Of a stretch of 64,000 nucleotides of DNA, positions 47,190 through 60,374 are shown in pieces. The stretch is from Whalleya microplaca (lineage: Eukaryota; Ascomycota; Sordariomycetes; Xylariales; Xylariaceae). How positions within the stretch are numbered: position 1 is the first letter of the stretch; each line of letters starts with the position of its first letter. The stretch lies in NCBI GenBank assembly GCA_022497155.1, contig MU385710.1, positions 992,001-1,056,000 on the forward strand, read 5' to 3'. Made by a program: the position numbers and the translations under genes. The notes beneath the pieces are model-generated. The model was not told the origin of the DNA. It did no database searches and was given only the letters and a program-made list of their open reading frames with translations.

Positions 47190-48704
47190 CTTGGCGACGG
47201 GCTGCAGCTTCAGCTTCAGAATCGCTGTGATGTGATGGCAGTAATGGTTGGGTGGAGGGCAGAGTGTCGCAGAGAGATTGGGATACAAGAGAAATGAGTT
47301 TTGTTGCTAAATACCTGGCGGCAGGTAGCTTTGTGCGTTTCTGACCCAGGAAAGATCTGGTAGCTGGTGGGAGGCGGAGGGACGTAGAAATCGACGGGCA
47401 AGTTTGGTCCAACCATCAATTTCAGGTAGCAGCTAATGATGTGTCGCGGGCGGCGGGCGGGCAGTGGCGGCTAGTCAGAAGGTACCTGCTGTATGTACGT
47501 ATGGACCTATTATGTGAATGTACACACGCACATGTATGTACCGAGGTACTTACGTAGGGTCCTGAGGGTCCTGAGGGCCCCTCACCTTATCTGAACGTAC
47601 ATACGTGCCTACCTAATCTACCTACCTTAAACAAAGTATAAAAGTTTGGGCCATCTACCTAGGTAGAATACCAGACATACCTGAGGTAGGTGCATACATG
47701 CGTACCTAAGGTACCTACCTAGGTATACAGAGATCCTACCTCCAATAAGGTAGGTAGGTACCAGTCTACTTCCAAGGTACGTATAATACCATACCTTAGA
47801 GCCATTGAACTCTATGATATTATTATAGTGCTTGTCATACTATCTACCGGTATACTTTGGTGACTTATTCCTGTAGCTCAGGGTGTTCTATACGGAGTAT
47901 GGTAGATGACTAGGTATATTTCTACATAGTAGGCTGCCCAGGCTAGAGGACAGTGTGTGTCTATCTAAACCCACACTATCTCCCTTGTTCTGTACTGCCT
48001 ATGTGTAGAAATACGGGGCGGGCTCATGATAGGGATTATTAGTAATTTGAGTAACCTCCCTTCAGTCATTTGCTGCGTTTGTATTCCAAACACCTCCAGT
48101 ACCTACGCATATATAGCAACAACTCGCTTGTGTTGTCCACGATCTTGAATCTCAAACCCATCTAATTCGCTCGCTTTGTCCGAGTCTCACCTGTCTTCCC
48201 TCATTAGAAGGTGATAATGAAAGCAAGTCTCACATGACAAACGGTGTTAACAAATGAACCCTCCCCAAAGCCATTACGCAGTAGATGACTGTCACTCTCC
48301 AAAAGGTCACCAGTCCACAAAGTGCCAGCTCATCGGTTAGATCACTTCCTACCTAATATTCAAGTTCACCCCACGAGCAGCAGATGAGTTTTGAATTTTA
48401 CTCTTTTGATTTTACTAGCTTTTAATGTTACCTTGTCGCTACCCCCGTAATTAAAGGGAGAGCAACTGATATACTCCCTTGGAAGGCTTAGAATTTAGTT
48501 CAACGCCGCGCTAAATGACAATGGTATCTTCCAACGACCTATAACCCCTCTTCCGTGGGCGAATTGAAAAGCAACAGCAGCACATACAAACGCGCACTGT
48601 AGATCTTCTTCTAGTGCCGGTAATATCACAAGTCAATGAGTTCATGTTCTTCATCATCATTCGTCCCGTCCCCCACTATCAGTCGCCCCTGATCTCCGGG
48701 CGAC
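47190..48704. other. intergenic, rich in TACCTACCTAGGTA-type palindromes
   Basis: From about 47,480 to 47,790 the sequence is dense in variants of TACCTAGGTA, GGTAGGTACC and GTACATAC, including TACCTAAGGTACCTACCTAG. This gives many overlapping short palindromes. It lies between the RAD23 promoter and the 3' end of the next gene. No coding sequence was recognised. Confidence 0.7.
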
Positions 48705-50069
48705 CTACCGATCCCGTAACTTTCTTGTCTGGTACTCGGCCAGGCTCGTTCTGGAGCCCGCACTGAGAACCCAGTCGGGGATTGGAGGTGTCATTGCCCG
48801 TTCTTCTGCTAGTTCTCCTGTGCGAAAACGGTCCGCATTTGGGCTTGGTGTTTTGCGAAAGCTATCATAGCTTCCGTGTCGGCTGAGCGGACTTGGTGCA
48901 GGTGGTAAGCTACCACTTCGCATTCGAGTGAGCGACTTCTCCGAAATGGTGAGCCCTGCGTTGGGGGCTGCGACGACCATAGTTCCCGGCGTCGCCGTTG
49001 GGGGAGGTACCGGCGAGTCAGATCGAAAGAGCGGATGAATATGCAACTCGCCTGAAGATGATTGCGGTGACATGGACCGTTCCTGTGGAACCCTAGGAAC
49101 AGGACTGTAACTCCGGCTTCTGCGGCAGCGTTTTGGTGGTTCAAGATCCAAGGGATAGCCCGGACTTGGACTTCTACTGACCGTCGGACTCGCCGGGATG
49201 GTCTCCAAAAACCGCGCACGTGCCGGTGAAGAGGTGTTATCTAAAACCGTCTGTCTGTTGTGGGGATCAACTGAAGAAGTATCCCACGAGTCGAAGCCAT
49301 CGCTCGAACGCTCCCGGTAGCTTGAGTCGATCGAAGGAGGGCGCCGTCCAGTCCTCGAACTAGTTGATAGCAACCTAGTCTTGGAGCCCGAGGGGTGCAC
49401 AACGTGGGAAAATGACGTGCGAATAGAACTCATGGTCTCAGCGGCTGAGCGACCACCACTAGAGTCAGGCCGACCCACACGATCCGTCGACGGCCGATCT
49501 GTATTCGTTGTCCGAATAGAACTAGCTACTGTTCTCGTATAAGGGATGGATTTGATGTGTACCGGTGGTGACCGGTAGCCCTCCTCGTTGGTATGCAGAG
49601 AAAGAGAAGTCTCGGAACCGGGCAGCCGATGAGCAACAAAATGGACGACGATGAAGAGGAGCTGCTCTATAAAGGTGAAGCCGAGAGCAATGGCACACCC
49701 GATGAGAAAGGTTCTCGAGGGTATTTCGAATATTGTTTCCGGCAGGTCCTCGGCTTTTCCCATCGAAATTATCAGTACAACTGATGCAGCCGAGGCCAAT
49801 ATACTCGTAACAACGCCCAAAGCAAACCAGATGCCATTGGATTTCCTCGAGCCACGTCCTATAAATCTTTCAATACACCTGGTAAGGAGGACTATCAGCA
49901 CGATAAGCATTAACGCTTCCCATGCCGAGGCCACAATTGCGGCTATCCTGACGAGGGAATCCGACGTCGAAAATGCCCGGACTGCGGTCAGGTCAAGAGC
50001 CAAGGCCGCTGCTGTTGCCAACAAGGCAAATATGCCCAGTATGGCTTGTAGAACACGAGAGTCTACCAT
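48705..50069 (-). CDS. four-helix membrane protein with Ser-rich tail, function unknown
   Basis: 454 aa in one exon from the ATG at 50069 (MVDSRVLQ). An in-frame ATG at 50120 would add 17 hydrophobic residues. Four predicted membrane helices fall in the first 180 residues: AILGIFALLATAAALALDLT, IAAIVASAWEALMLIVLIVL, ALGVVTSILASAASVVLII and FLIGCAIALGFTFIEQLLFI. A hydrophilic Ser/Arg/Pro-rich tail of about 270 residues follows, with many possible phosphorylation sites (SPSPGYPLDLEPPK, RSRSYSPVPR). The layout recalls MARVEL-like or tetraspan cortical proteins, but I see no diagnostic motif. Long open frame, helix pattern and normal codon use support a real gene. Confidence 0.75.
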   Translation of the reverse strand: MVDSRVLQAILGIFALLATAAALALDLTAVRAFSTSDSLVRIAAIVASAWEALMLIVLIVLLTRCIERFIGRGSRKSNGIWFALGVVTSILASAASVVLIISMGKAEDLPETIFEIPSRTFLIGCAIALGFTFIEQLLFIVVHFVAHRLPGSETSLSLHTNEEGYRSPPVHIKSIPYTRTVASSIRTTNTDRPSTDRVGRPDSSGGRSAAETMSSIRTSFSHVVHPSGSKTRLLSTSSRTGRRPPSIDSSYRERSSDGFDSWDTSSVDPHNRQTVLDNTSSPARARFLETIPASPTVSRSPSPGYPLDLEPPKRCRRSRSYSPVPRVPQERSMSPQSSSGELHIHPLFRSDSPVPPPTATPGTMVVAAPNAGLTISEKSLTRMRSGSLPPAPSPLSRHGSYDSFRKTPSPNADRFRTGELAEERAMTPPIPDWVLSAGSRTSLAEYQTRKLRDR

Positions 50070-53000
50070 GATGAAGAGGATGATGTCAACCCTGTTGACA
50101 ATGCTAAGGAGCCAGCTCAAACAAACGAGTTGGGCCTTCCAAGATAATCGAGCTAATCACTTGGTGGGTACTCTTTGACCGCTTACAAGCGATCAAACCG
50201 ATTGCGCATAGAGGCGCAGACACTGGAAGGGGCTGCCAAGTCACAGCGGTAAATCCAGGGACTCCGGGAGCAAGGCTTCGAACTACTTCCTGGTAGTGAG
50301 AAACAACTAAAGAAATGGCGATGAAATGAGGTCCGGACTAGGATTCCGTCTCGTCAATGGGCATGAAATCCCAGGCCGAACAAATAGCCTCGGAAAGAGT
50401 CGACGCTAAGACGGAGTATGAAGCGTCGATAGGGGTTTACCGCCGCAGTGAAAAAAGAAGCCTTTTGGAACAATGGAACGCACGGACTACGAAGTCGGTA
50501 GCCGTATCCACGCCGTGTTGGTATATATGGGATGCAGTCGGCCAACCGGAATATACATGGAGTCAGGTGTAGCGGAAGAGTGCAGTGTTCTCTGATACCT
50601 AGAAGTCTATTGGGCAGCGAATGAAAGCAGAGCAAGGCCAGAGGTCTCAATAAACGAGTGGAGGGGATTGACCCGTGGTGTAAGCGAGAGAAGAAATCTG
50701 AAAGAATGAGCTGACGGTAAGATGCAGGCCGCTGATATAGGCCACCCGAAGTTCGGCAGAGACAAAAAAAGACAGTAGAAAAAATAGGGTCACGCTATGA
50801 AGTGATGAATAATAGTGAATAATAGAAAACGATAGGACGGTTCAGGATAGGATACCCAAGGTAAGACGAGGTGGGTTGAGAAAATGGGCCAAGTTGAACG
50901 AGCGGACTGTTTGCTATTCAGCGGGCCAGTCAGGCTAAAAGCAAAAGCGTAGGACGCGTTTCTGAGGGTTGTCGCGTGTATGTGTGTTGGTGTACGTGGT
51001 ATGGATGGATTGATTGGGGATGGGATGGATTGCACCACTGCATATACACATGCATACACCCAACCAGCCAACACGACCCCCTGTTCCCGTCTCTCTTTCC
51101 AGTCTGGCAGTCTTGCAGGGGTGATGCAGGTACACCGGGAAGCCCCTCTGCCCCTCCTGCCTTCTCCGTCTAGTGGCTTGAGTGGGTTACGACTCCTCGT
51201 GGTTAAGGTGGGCAAGGTCGTCGGCACCGATCGTTGCCAGTCGCCGGCCAGTCGCCTGCCAGTCGGTGTCAGTCGCTCAGCCTGCGTTGGCTTAGGGCTG
51301 GATCGTCCCTGCTACCTATGATATGCAGCTTTGGGCGAGGGTCCGGATCTGTTCCCCCTTGCCTAGCTCGAGATCCCGCTTTTTTTCTTTTTCACTTTTT
51401 TCTCGACTTCGCCCTGTTCCGAGTGCAAAAAAGACGCTTTGATCGATCAGATCCCGTCTGCTCTTACAAGTCTCTTCCTTGTTGGTTCGTCCGATGGTGC
51501 CGGCCTCGATTTGTGTGTGCAATGTTCCTGTGTCTCTGCCCGTCTTCGTAAGTTGATGTCGGATTGGTTGTGCATGCCAGTGGCTTGTCACTATAGCAGC
51601 TTTATTCAATAGCTCCCTCCGTCTTGTGCTGCTGGACCTTTCCGTGCGTATTACTGGATTGATTGCTGCGAGCGCGGAATATTGCCGACAGGAAAGGAGG
51701 TCGATTGTCCTGGTTGGATTGTTGGATGGTAGACCAGGCTGACAAGTCGTCTCGCGACTTCAAGGCTCTCACTAATAATACTCATCCACAAGAGAGATGG
51801 ACTTTGCCGATGACGGGGTGAGATGCTGTTAGTACAGAACGATCGTGAAAGATCGAGATGAAGAAGAGAAGCACTTCTTCTAGTATTCATATGCTCATGT
51901 GGAAAAGTTGACAACAATGAGTAAAAATGTGGGCTACTCCATCTTTTAAATGAGCCGAACGGAATGAGAGAGTCGACGATGGATTCACACAGAGGCCCAA
52001 GCAACTTTCACCGTCGGTCAACAAATAATATACTCTCTTCACCTTATACACCTATAGTAACAAAATATAGGACGGCTAGGAGGGCCCTGGTATCTGATTT
52101 TGATTACTATGTATGTACAATACGGATCCCCTTAACGAATCCACCACTGAGCTTGCGCAGCCTTCATTTGAGCCTCTCTTGGGCCTCTTGGAAGCCGGGG
52201 CTTCGAGAGCGCTGTTTCCCCGTCTTGCCCCAGCGCCTCATTGGTACGCAGTACATACTGCGTACAGAAAAGCCTTCGTCGTTAGGTTAAATGTTATGTC
52301 CTTAAATGACTTTGGCCCAGGCATTCCAACCACCAGTCAACATCGCTGGTGAGCTGTTGCACAGACGAGGGTGACACACCCAGCCTTTCCATACCTACCT
52401 GCATACCTGGTATGACGGTACTTTGACCCCAAGTTACAATCCATTATCCTCAGCTTTTAAGAACATGGGCATTGGTCCAGCTCTGTGCCCACATATCGGT
52501 GAGAAATTTTTCAACCAATAGCATGTGACATGCACAGCTCTCATCTGCTTCTTTTTCTCCCGTTATTAACCAAGACGGAGTGGATGATAAATATCATGAA
52601 GAGAGCAGCTCCTCTCCTGTTGCCAGAGGAAGTATAAAGTTCTGCTCAAATTGACAATTAATGAAAGGAAGAAATGCAACGGTATCATGATAAAACGGTT
52701 ACGGAATTATTAATACATGTAGAGCGACAGGCCAATGAGAACGCTAATGCAAAAAAGACCCGGCGATCTATTTACAAGGCGCATTGGCGATCACCACCAC
52801 TGTCTCAGCCCAGCTACCCAGGAGGGAAAAGAAGTTCACGTCATTCATTATGTACCAAGAGGCTGTGTCTCCTTCTCTTAGCTTCTAGATTCATACTCAC
52901 CATGTTTGGAGTCTAGTTGTTACAACTAAGTATGTCCCATTGAGCTACCAAGTCGTCTGGCCGGGTCTCCCGCTGCTGCGTCCTAATATATTATCATGAC

Positions 53001-56000
53001 TAGAACATTAGTCGAGATGCCTGAGACAACGGCTCGAGTTTCTATCTTTAAGATGAGGTGATTTTGGTGGTATTTTTCCCACCACTACCTTCCTTCGTAG
53101 ATCCTATCGTTGATGAGACAATCGAACCACGTGTATTAAGCAATCGCGTGGCAGGATCCAAGGACTCGACGTCGGTAACTGGGAGCGTCCATGTGCCGCC
53201 CGGCTCCTCGCTCGATCTCCTTGCGTCGGATTGTTAACCTGGCAAACCAACCCTACCGATGTTAAATCAAAATCTACTGGGCGCCGAGACATGCACCTAC
53301 GGCCTCTCGCATACACGCATAGGAAAAATGAGTAGCCGGTCATGAAGAGAGATGCAGTCATCCGGTTTGTTGGGACAAGAAAATATACCTACGCCAAAAC
53401 CTCATTTTTGTCATACGTATTGTAACTGAATGGTGGATGATATTCTCCTATTTGCCCGCCTCTTAACGAGGCAGAGAACTGGGAACTTCGGATTTAACGG
53501 AGCCGGAACACGAGAGGCGTAGCAACCCACAGTCGACGGTGACAATTGATGTCCGCAAGGGCAACACCTAGGCTCGCAGCAGTTAAAGGTACCACAGGTC
53601 GACAGTGAGGTGATCGTTTCGAGCTAATAGGATATCCTGACTTCGTGTAAACCTGCTGCTTCGGAATCAAGATCTTGTTTACTTGTATCGTTACAGTTCC
53701 CAGAATCCCATTGCCGATTCTAGAAAATCACTAGAATCAAATCGTATTTGACAGCTGGCGGCTGTCGAAATCTCTACGGTAGTTTACTATAATACTACTA
53801 TATCCATGTAAGCTGGTAAGTTCACACAGACTGTTGTCGCTCCACTATGAATTATCAGAAGTCAACTTCATACACGTAGCGCGTGGCTTCCGAGGCTCTA
53901 GCGCTCCGATCCCTCCGCTCCAGCATCTGAGTTTCGAGCCGATGTCACCGCAGACGGCCAAGCGACTACGGAAATTTTCTTCAAATTCAGGGACTCAGTC
54001 GTCAAGTTCCCTGCCTAAGTATCGCGATCTATAGTAGTGCTAGGTCCACCGCAATCTCGCTATACGGCCTTCTCCGCAACGGCCACAAGATCCGGTTTCA
54101 TCATGAATGACCAAGATGCTAGCTTATCGTCATATACAAAACGCAACAGGCCTGAATAAAACTGAAATATTTACTTGTGATTATACTCCTTTATCTAATA
54201 TATGTGCACTAGCATTTGAGCTATCCGGATGAAGTAAAAACGCTCGTGGTAATATTTATCCCTTGAACCCGCAGCTGTTAGTTGATGCGGATATCGATAA
54301 ACAATAATCGACTCTAATATGCTGCGCCAGCAAGGCTCACGATGACGCGTTGTGTCATTGGATCTGCTCTTCTACACGTAGTCACAATTAATAAGACGAG
54401 AGCACGTTATAATACGAGAAGCATACTCAAAATAGACAACATTAGTCAAGTTGAACAGCATATACTACTAGACATACCAGACGCACCAAAGGGGCAAGGC
54501 AGCTCGTCGTCAGCAATCGAATTACAAGTGCCGAAAATAGACCCAAGATTGCGGCTTACTCCCGCTCTGTAGAGATATCTCGTCAAATTTCCGAGCAGCC
54601 CGTTGAAACAAGTGAGATTCGATCCTTTAACGAGATCCTTCCAGCCCGATCGCGCGGGAATGTCGCTGATTGGCCTTCGCGAACTGCCACGAGCTGCATC
54701 TCTCCGTCAGCTAGGACTCGAGGTGAATCCTACCAGACGCCACACCGGTGCCGCCACTCTTCACCGCTGGCGCGATTATTCCAGGGGACTCCTCTCTCAC
54801 TCCCTCTATATTCTCTGAACTTCAAGTCTTGCCGGATGGGCGTCGATCGGGCGGCAGCCTCGTAACTTATGTTTGCGGAACCGTTGAAGCCTTGATGTCG
54901 ATAGTCGTATTCCTCAACGGCCGTAATTTCTGCCAACTCACCTAGCTGCAAGGGATCACCTCGCATACTCGACCTATCGTCGGCGAATTGTCGAGCAAGG
55001 CTCTTCGTAATTAATGCAGATGTTGGCAAACTTCGCGTTCATTGACCTTACGAAGAATATGATATCCATTATACCATCTTCGACCCCCAACATTCGATCA
55101 AATACGCATTGAGTACCAGCTTGTCGATTCGGAGATATCATAATGGTCAGTATACTCCGAAGCCGGGGCTTTCGTGTTGCGAAGAGAACTGGGACACTTT
55201 CAATGACTTGCAAGTGTCCACGCCACTCCTCGGGACTTTGCATGGCTGTCTTGGATTGCTATACTGCAACCACCCATCCAGGCCATCGTGTTCATGTTGA
55301 AGATTGCGGAGAGGAATCCACCAATGTTCTTGCGCCCTAGATTTTCAACTGCAGCAAAAGCAATTTGCAAACTGACAACGATTTCAGGCTGTTTGAGGCG
55401 AAAATAGTTTCCTGCTAATGAGATCGAGTAGCGGCGGTCTGTGTTGGTTCTTGTTCTCTCAAATTCCTGGTCTACTCACTTATATAGCGACAACGTCCAT
55501 CATTGAAGACTATTGATCCCAGAGACCGATACACTGTCCTCAATGCTCTCAAGAGAATACAATGCTCAAGGCCGTTGGTTCAAGACCGGTTCATGTCTGG
55601 ATCCGATCCGGTTATCAGTAACACATTGCCTCCCGCCTCCCCGACAGCGGAGCTGGGTGGATGATGGCGTGGAACAGGCTTTACTCCTGATCATCCGATG
55701 GCAAATCCACTCAAGAGCTTCCACATAAAACCCAATTCGAGAGGTATCGTACATGCTGTTCACGGAACAAGTCTGGTACAAATATGTTCTCACTCAGCAC
55801 AAGCACTTTGAGGTTAGATTGTCCAATATCTGGAAGTGCTTATCAGTCACTTGACCTGGTGGGACGTAACCTTCCTTGTGTCTCTCGGTTGGGGGCATTT
55901 TCAAACCCAGACTCTCGGGGTTTCTTGGTGAGAAGTACAACTCAAGTGGCCATTGGCAATGGTTCCCTAGCTTGTTTGATGCGAAGGGCAATCGTCTCGT

Positions 56001-57274
56001 TCTTCCTGTCTTTTTCAAGTTATGGACCTTACTTACCTTCCATATCTAGTCGGTACTTTTGTTGGTTCGGAGGGCAAATAGCTGATTCACTAGAATCAAC
56101 GGGGTTTCAGTGCCCATTGCTATCCGGAAAGGGAGTTAACTAGATTTATATCTTCTGAACAACCGCCGTGGATGATGTTGGTTACTGAAGAAGATTGTTC
56201 GAAAGAGCAAGCTGGTTATCCATTGACTCTATTGGGCCACCGTCCTTATCCGAGCCTCTCGTTGGAGAAATTAGCCGCGTTGATCAAGGTGACACCGGCA
56301 GCACAAGGTGTCTGAGATGGGTAGGTAGGGTGTCATCGCAATGCAGCCCAGGATACTGAAATAACCCGACAGGCGGGTACGTGCAGATTGAAAGGCAATC
56401 AATGTCAAGCAATGTAACCCCGAGGAATTCATTGACAACCTTCTCGTTGACATGATACTTACAAACACATTCCTATCGACTACTAATAAGAAGGCCGCCA
56501 AGAGCGATGTCGGGAAAACTGTGGCGGATATCTCCTATCGCAATGCCAACATACGCACAATAGGGTACGAGAGAAATGGAGACGACCGCATAGAACTTCC
56601 TTATTCTGCAATGGGAGTAAGGCCTAGCTTGTTCGAGCTAGTCAGGCTCTGTGGTAAGCACTTCGAAGAACTTGACATGGGCGGGGACAGATATCCATAA
56701 TTTGTCAACTAGGTGAGAAACTCACCCTCTCAACGGTAGCAGTCTGTAGGTAGCTAAATCGTATGAGGTAACGATTCAGACCAGTTCGGCGGAGACGAGA
56801 ATATATTGTGAGTGTTCTGAATAAGGCAACTGTATGCGGTACTGTCGAAAACATATATAAATTAAAAACATGCTGACGGGGAAGTCTTATTACTTTGTAT
56901 ATGTAGATATTTAATCGATATCGATATTCTACCTTTTAGGAAGTACATACATATGTACATCCACACACAATCCAGACCTATATTTACATCAGTCCCCTAA
57001 TTCGGCAGCAGTTGACCGAAGATCGCTGACGTAACCGGCCATTCTCCAATCGGAGAACGCAGTCTAGACCCCGCAAAGCTTGGCCGCTGCCCCTCGCATC
57101 GAATGATAAGCTCCAGAGCTCTGACTTGCTCTGCCGCCTTTTATCGGCCTCGCCTCCCTTAATAAATACGCTGTAAGGTCTTTTTTTTTTTTACTTATAC
57201 ATAGGGCGACTTACCCCAAACCATGTCATTTCTAAGTTGACGCCATTAAATCCAATTCAACCTCGAAAAGGACC
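50070..57274. other. 7.2-kb gene-poor region of ordinary composition
   Basis: Only short open frames appear on both strands and none carries a domain I recognise. Some stretches look like decayed or unpredicted coding sequence, for example the plus strand at 56110-56310 (reads SSEQPPWMMLVTEEDCSKEQ after a stop) and 56452-56700 (83 codons). A hairpin, GGTGG-tatttttc-CCACC, lies near 53,066. No tRNA, rRNA or transposon terminal repeat was seen. Confidence 0.55.
57042..57057. promoter_or_regulatory. palindrome in GABA transaminase promoter
   Basis: A perfect inverted repeat, TTCTCC-AATC-GGAGAA, about 220 bp upstream of the start codon, containing a CCAAT core (CCAATCGG). Zn2Cys6 activators of GABA genes bind spaced CCG/CGG palindromes, and CCAAT is bound by the HAP complex. 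A regulatory role is only a suggestion. Confidence 0.3.
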
Positions 57275-58860
57275 ATGGCTACCCTTCGCCATGGAGGCGC
57301 TCTGCGGCACCTCTCCGCTGCGACCCGTCGTGTTCCTTTATTAACATCATCATCATCATCTTACAGAATAACACGGCAATTCGCTACATCCAGCGCGAGA
57401 ATGGCCTCCAGCTTCTACACGGGCGAGCCCAACGGGCCTGTCATCAAGACAGATATCCCCGGCCCGAAATCTCAGGAGCACATCGCCAAGCTGACCCAGG
57501 TCTTCGACACGAGGAGCTTGAACATGCTTGCCGACTACACAAAGAGCTTCGGCAACTACATTGTCGACCCGGACGGCAATGCCCTGCTTGACGTGTAAGT
57601 CCTCGCGCTCACAATCGCTGCCCAATGAGACAAATAGCTGACGGCGTCCAAAGCTATGCCCAAATCGCCTCCATACCCGTCGGGTACAACAACCCGGCCC
57701 TGGTGAAAGCCGCCCAGAGCCCGGAGATGGTCTCCGCGCTCATCAACCGGCCCGCGCTCGGCAACTTCCCCTCGCACGACTGGGCGGATGTCCTCGAGAC
57801 CGGCATTCTGAAGGTGGCCCCCAAGGGGCTCAACCAGGTGTTCACGGCCATGGCCGGCTCGGACGCGAACGAGACCGCATACAAGGCCGCGTTCATGTGG
57901 CGGCGGCAGCGCGAGCGCGGCGGCCCCGCCGTCGAGTTCACGGAGCAGGAGCTGGAGTCGGTCATGCAGAACCAGACCCCGGGGGCCTCGGAGCTCTCGA
58001 TCCTGTCCTTCAAGACGGCCTTCCACGGCCGCCTGTTCGGCTCCCTGTCCACGACCCGCTCCAAGCCGATCCACAAGTTGGATATCCCCGCCTTCGACTG
58101 GCCGCAGGCCACCTTCCCGCAGCTGAAATACCCGCTCGAGGAGCACGTCGAGGAAAACCAGAAGGCCGAGGCGGCCTCCCTAGCCGAAGTCGAGAACCTG
58201 ATCCTCAACTACCACGTGCCCCCCTGCGCCGTCGTCGTGGAGCCGATCCAGTCCGAGGGCGGCGACAACCACGCCTCTCCGGAGTTCTTCCGGGGGCTGC
58301 GCGCGCTGACCCAGAAGCACGGCGTGCTGCTGATCGTGGACGAGGTGCAGACGGGCGTGGGGGCGACGGGCAAGTTCTGGGCGCACGAGCACTGGGACCT
58401 GCCCTCGCCGCCGGACATGGTGACGTTCAGCAAGAAGGCGCAGACGGCGGGCTACTACTTCGGCGACCCGGCCCTGCGCCCCAACAAGCCCTACCGCCAG
58501 TTCAACACCTGGATGGGCGACCCGGCGCGCGCGCTGCTCTTCCGCGCCATCGTCGACGAGGTCGAGCGCCTCGACCTCGTGGCCAACACCGCCCGCGTCG
58601 GCGATTACCTGTTCGGCAAGCTCGAGGCCCTCGCCGCCAAGTACCCGGGCCAGTTCGCGAATCTCCGTGGTAAGGGGAGGGGCACCTTCATCGCCTTCGA
58701 TAACCCCAAGCGCGACGAGTTCCTGGCCAAGGCCAAGCGCTTCGGCATCAACATCGGCGGCTGCGGACCGTCTGCCGTTCGCCTGCGGCCGATGCTGATC
58801 TTCGAGAAGCAGCACGCGGATGTCTTGCTCGAGGGGCTGGAGAAGATCGTCTCGAGCTGA
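57275..58860 (+). CDS. uga1: 4-aminobutyrate (GABA) transaminase
   Basis: PLP-dependent class III aminotransferase: GABA + 2-oxoglutarate gives succinic semialdehyde + glutamate, the second step of the GABA shunt. Two exons (57275-57594 and 57654-58860) separated by a 59-bp GT-AG intron give 508 aa, the usual length for the eukaryotic enzyme. The N-terminus (about 45 aa) is Arg/Ser-rich without acidic residues and has RQFATSS, a mitochondrial presequence cleavage pattern. The core includes MAGSDANETAYKAAF, SFKTAFHGRLFGSLSTTRSK, VVVEPIQSEGGDNHASPEF, the PLP-binding Asp in IVDEVQTGVGATGKFW (Asp336), and the Schiff-base Lys in VTFSKKAQTAG (Lys367/368). The C-terminal GCGPSAVRLRPMLIFEKQH is intact. 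The start context ACCATGG is strong. Confidence 0.95.
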
Positions 58861-60374
58861 CTGAGGTCGAAATTGGTTGGACTGGAAGTAGGTAGTTGGG
58901 GAATTGGACCGGAATGGGTACAGGAGTTGATGGGAGATGATGATGATGATGATGACAAGGGTCCATGACGATCGTGGAAATTATATGTTTTACCTATATG
59001 ATAGGGGAAATAGGATAGGATAGGAGATAAATTGGGTTTGGAATATGCACCACCACTACACTTATACACACCTACGCACGCACGCACGCACGAGAGACGC
59101 TCGGATAAGAAGGGTTAATTGTTCCTTTGGTCAATTGGTTGGGTTCAAACGGGTTAGGTTAGGTCAGGTTAGGTATATGCAACTATATATCTATCTATAG
59201 ATGTTGTTGACATGTACAAGGAGAGCAAGCAACCTTATAAATTGTCAATAAGTTCAGCCATTATTAGGTATGTAGTAGGCGATCACCAATCAATGATTCA
59301 AAAAAATGACGCCGCAACAAAGCATGAAACAGAATCCCTCGAGCCGAAAAGGGCAGGTTTGAGAAAAACACACGCGGCTGCATGCATATGCATGCACGTA
59401 TGTATGTGTATGTATGGTCTGTATGTATGTTGTCTGGTATGTCTATTATTGGCGATGAGTAGTATCTGGTATATACAGACACGGCCGTGCTGGTCCCAAA
59501 TCGCACAGCCCAGCACGCAGTGTCTCTGAGATCTTGGGTTCATCAGCCCGTCCGTCTCCCTTCGAGCACAGTTCCACTCATGAAGGCCGTCCTGCTACTC
59601 TCTCCGAGATTAAGAAATGGACAGAAATCAGCGGAGCGAGTCGCAGCACAGACTGAATGAACCCTCCTACCAAATTATCCTAAGTGGCACGCACCGTAGG
59701 CCACCGAACATACCCCATGGAGTAGCGAACTCGGTCAATGTGTAATGAACCACCCCCTCTCCCCGCTGCCTACATCCCCTCTTCTGAAACATCGCTCTCG
59801 ACATACCTATGTGAATGAATTACTAAATCGCGCTTCCCCATGCATTCGGTCGGGCGGATCCCCGTTTCTTTCGTTGCGGTCCTTTCCCCCATCTTCGTCT
59901 TCGTCTTCGGCCGTGGTTGGATGGATGTGGTAATGATGATAATGATGAACCCTTTCCCCTTTGAACGCCGTTGATGAGTTTGATGAGCCTGGTGTTTGCC
60001 CAGTGAGCCGCCCCAACCCGACGAGAAAGAAAAAATGCAACCAGAACCAGGTCTCCATATAACGCGAAGTAAGAAAAAGAGAAATTAAAGACGAAATGAC
60101 TCTCCCCCCGCCCCCATGCAAACCCGGTTTGAACAGTTAGTACATAATTATGGTATAATAGACGGGAAAAATGGTTGGTTTAGATCGTGCCACAAGTGGC
60201 TGACCGGTATGGGTACACATGCAGAGATACTCAGCTCTGAACATATGGTGCAGTTTGTAGGCAACGCTGGGTTCCTGACGACGGCCTGTATCTTCCGTAC
60301 GTAGCGTTTTGCGATATCTTGCTAGCTGACCAGTGTTGGCGAGGCTGGGCGCGTAGTATCCAGGTCTTTTTCTA
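58861..60374. other. intergenic between convergent GABA transaminase and SET2
   Basis: Shared 3' flank with simple repeats: GAT repeats (about 58936-58955), CGCA repeats (about 59072-59091), GGTTAGGTTAGGTCAGGTTA (about 59151-59170) and GTAT repeats (about 59398-59430). No gene was recognised. Confidence 0.7.

Noticed and set aside
54342..55029. possible small genes on either strand near 54.3-55.0 kb
   Set aside because: Frames on both strands overlap, show no known domain and lack convincing splice-linked extensions.
59148..59175. telomere-like GGTTAGG repeats
   Set aside because: Only about three imperfect copies (TTAGGT, not TTAGGG), between two housekeeping genes; simple repeat.
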